Positions 8,381 to 9,897 of a stretch of 9,897 nt of DNA are shown here, in pieces. The notes under the pieces are model-generated. The model saw only the letters and a program-made list of their open reading frames with translations. It made no database searches and had not been told where the DNA came from. The stretch is taken from contig JAAURZ010000045.1 of NCBI GenBank assembly GCA_012031955.1, positions 1-9,897 on the forward strand, read 5' to 3'. The first letter of the stretch is position 1. Every line of letters begins with the position of its first letter. Origin of the DNA: Bacteroidia bacterium (GTDB lineage Bacteria; Bacteroidota; Bacteroidia; Cytophagales; Cyclobacteriaceae). The position numbers and the translations under genes were made by a program.

Positions 8381-8642
8381 TTAATCCTCCAGTAGCCTTG
8401 CTTATGGCTTCACGCGCCACGTTGTATGCTGTGCAGATGCTCACCGTGAGACATGCACGCAGTTTGCCAATCAACTCTGGAGTGTCCAATGGAACGACGT
8501 GGAGGAAGCTTGTCACGCCATTGCTAACAAAAAAAATGGGCCAATAACAGCAAAAATGGTTGGAGGGTGCTCCAGCAGTAGCAGCAGCAGCTTGTGCTGT
8601 GCAGTCCGTAAGAGGGAGCAAGGGATGAGGTGAACGTGGCAC
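8381..8642. other. junction zone between bacterial and eukaryotic DNA
   Basis: Bacterial coding signal ends near 8380, and the first secure eukaryotic exon ends at 8643. The 260 bases between hold no recognisable coding segment in any frame. They contain an A-run (8529-8536), a short CAG-rich stretch and, on the minus strand, what should be the first intron of the isochorismatase-like gene. A GCGCCTG heptamer at 8371-8377 next to the junction also occurs in the terminator stem at 8255-8261, possible microhomology but short enough to be chance. The exact breakpoint cannot be fixed by eye; 8378-8400 is my best estimate. Confidence 0.6.
8573..8591. repeat. short interrupted CAG repeat
   Basis: Six trinucleotide units, CAG CAG TAG CAG CAG CAG, followed by a further C. 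They lie in the presumed intron of the isochorismatase-like gene. Such short CAG runs are common in green algal nuclear DNA and fit the change of sequence character here, but the tract is too small to mean more. Confidence 0.5.
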
Positions 8643-8823
8643 CTGATGGATCATGCTCCCTGATGACCCAAAACACCGGAGCGCCTTTCTGTCTGGCACA
8701 TTCAATCAGCGTTTGGCAGTACTGGATGCATGACGGTGCTTCCTTCACGAAAAGCTTGCCAGTAGGCAGCACAAAGTCATTCTGCATATCAATGCAGAGC
8801 ACAGCGACGGTCGCGGCCCCCAT
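8643..8823 (-). CDS. isochorismatase-family hydrolase, first exon only (eukaryotic)
   Basis: The first 60 residues match the start of the cysteine hydrolase (isochorismatase/nicotinamidase-like) family as found in plants, for example the group of Arabidopsis At3g16190. LCIDMQNDFV at 9-18 carries the catalytic aspartate, followed by a helix LIECARQKGAPVFWVIREHD and PSG. In that family the next residues should read like RDVELFRR, and here they do not. Instead the sequence TCAG|GTGCCA gives a 5' splice donor in phase 1, so the exon is taken to end at 8643. The ATG has A at -3 and G at +4, a strong eukaryotic context, and an in-frame TGA lies 30 bases upstream. The catalytic lysine and cysteine exons are not found downstream, where bacterial DNA begins. 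The gene is therefore truncated by the junction. Bacterial origin is less likely given the abrupt loss of homology at a splice-like site. Confidence 0.7.
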
Positions 8824-9602
8824 CTTCTTCCAGGCAACAGAGTGTACTATGTATCACGACGATGTGGAGATGCACAGTTCAGACACTGTAGATTTGACCA
8901 ATAGAGCGCGCCGGTCTACTTGTTGGCAAGGAATTCACTGAGACTGAAGAGTCTCTGCAGTCTGTAATCACCAAGGCTAGATAAAGAACATGTTTATGCA
9001 CATGACCGTGTGTTGGTTCGCAGAAGCGAGTTCACAGTGCTGAGGATATCGGCGCAATGCGCATGTGGGCACAGAATTCGCAGACCCCTCGGCCACACGA
9101 AATCAGGGTCAAGAATCAGCGCCCTGAAAACGCCAGCACAAGTAGAGAGCCCCACACGCAAACGTACTAGCACATGTAGCTCATCGTGTTCTTTTGAGAT
9201 GCGTGGATTGTCTTCCTGGCCGCTTGGTTGCAACGAACTTATCTGAACGATTCTTCTGCACGCAGCATCGCAGTTGGAAGGAAGCACGACGTACGCAGTG
9301 ACCCCATAATCGCGGAGCAGCATCGAAGTTAGAGAATCATGGTGTGTATCTGAGCGAATCTGAGTGTTACGCAATGGTTTGGTTTCTTTGCGAACGAGTG
9401 CTGCATCCGCCTGCAATGCTTCGCTCTCTCTGCAGCAGTTGCCGGATATGTCGAATAGTAAAAAAAACATACCAAACCTTGGTTTCAACGCGTGCACCGT
9501 TTCATTGCTTTCGACTTGTGCTCGCATACTGCACACAATTGCGTACAGTGGTGAACCACTAGACCACCACAACCACAAGACCACCGCTTGTGGTGCTTGC
9601 AG
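8824..9602. other. unassigned DNA between divergent eukaryotic genes
   Basis: This stretch separates the start of the isochorismatase-like gene (minus) from the first recognised exon of the PsbP-domain gene (plus). It should hold two promoters, 5' leaders and at least one upstream exon and intron of the plus-strand gene. I could not identify that exon. A minus-strand frame stays open from 9692 to 8994 but resembles no family I know. No tRNA, rRNA or repeat family is visible. Confidence 0.5.
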
Positions 9603-9897
9603 GTTTACACCATCCGGTCGATAACACTTAACCAGTGCTCTCGTCGGATTGAGACATGCGCTGTGCCCTCCGGACGAGCTGCCACAGCACATGCAGCACT
9701 AGCTGCAGATGGTGCCAGCATTGGCAGGCGGGGAGCTCTACTTGCGGCAAGCTCAGCAGCTCTGCTGATGTCTGATCGACCAGCAGTAGCAGGTACAGAC
9801 GTGGGAAGCTATCTTCCGTCAGCTGGAGTGGATGACTTTGTGTTGTTTGTCCCTGACAAAACGAAAACTCCTGCGATTCGTGCTGGAACAGTTGACA
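9603..9897 (+). CDS. PsbP-domain thylakoid lumen protein (PPD5/PPD6-like), partial exon (eukaryotic)
   Basis: A frame open from 9555 to the window end encodes a bipartite chloroplast import signal and the start of a lumenal protein. An alanine- and arginine-rich stromal transit part ends in DGASIGRRGALLAASSAALL, whose twin arginine (9726-9731) and hydrophobic core mark the thylakoid Tat route. Cleavage is expected after PAVA at 9791. The mature part GTDVGSYLPSAGVDDFVLF, then TPAIRAGTVD, resembles plant PsbP-domain proteins with a DVSSYLP...ALRAGNV...PY opening. No ATG occurs in frame before the signal, so the start lies in an upstream exon. TGCTTGCAG at 9594-9602 is a good 3' splice site and sets the exon start. 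The gene runs off the window. Assignment to PPD5 or PPD6 rests on memory of family sequences. The chloroplast lumen targeting is the firmer part. Confidence 0.6.

Noticed and set aside
8400..8520. Second exon of the isochorismatase-like gene (minus strand reading PLDTPELIGKLRACL)
   Set aside because: It is protein-like and followed by a GTGAGC donor-like site, but it does not match the expected DVELFRR region or the lysine and cysteine motifs of the family, so I could not support it.
1..9897. CRISPR array, insertion sequence, tRNA or rRNA gene
   Set aside because: I found no regularly spaced repeats, no transposase-like frame with terminal inverted repeats, and no cloverleaf or rRNA-like segment on either strand.

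Overview
The window joins two kinds of DNA. Bases 1 to about 8380 are bacterial and look like Bacteroidota (Cytophagales/Chitinophagales type). The reasons are a large eight-helix FtsX/MacB-type permease, a periplasmic M16 peptidase of about 940 residues, genes without Shine-Dalgarno sequences, a TAnnTTTG-type -7 box, and the protein styles of the small genes. Bases from roughly 8400-8640 to 9897 look like nuclear DNA of a green alga or plant. They hold an intron-interrupted isochorismatase-family gene with a eukaryotic start context and an exon of a thylakoid-lumen PsbP-domain protein with a twin-arginine transit signal.

Bacterial part: one plus-strand gene (permease, 82-2469) converges on a minus-strand cluster across a near-perfect bidirectional terminator (2501-2527). 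In transcription order the cluster is: DUF493/YbeD-like protein (8218-7950), pterin-4a-carbinolamine dehydratase (7899-7666), rsmI 16S rRNA methyltransferase (7669-6984), an Lnt-like integral membrane protein without a nitrilase domain (6997-about 6238), an inositol-monophosphatase-family protein (6241-5440), and a secreted M16 zinc peptidase (5383-2557). The genes overlap or nearly touch, so they are probably co-transcribed, but they do not form one obvious pathway. Upstream of DUF493 lie a strong terminator hairpin and the last 35 codons of another minus-strand gene, which is cut off at the junction with the eukaryotic DNA.

Four of the six cluster genes (DUF493, rsmI, IMPase, M16) carry exactly one single-base frameshift, each in or next to a homopolymer run. 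A fifth such indel probably explains why the membrane protein reads without a stop into the IMPase gene. There are no scattered nonsense codons. This looks like uncorrected long-read indel error rather than gene decay. Coordinates and products are given for the repaired reading.

Eukaryotic part: the isochorismatase-like gene (minus, exon 1 at 8823-8643) and the PsbP-domain gene (plus, exon from about 9603 past the window end) are divergent, with about 780 bases of unassigned DNA between them. The later exons of the isochorismatase gene are absent because the bacterial segment begins first. A chimeric read or contig from a non-axenic algal or plant culture is the simplest explanation; a real insertion is less likely. 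I do not see a new defence, mobile or biosynthetic system here.
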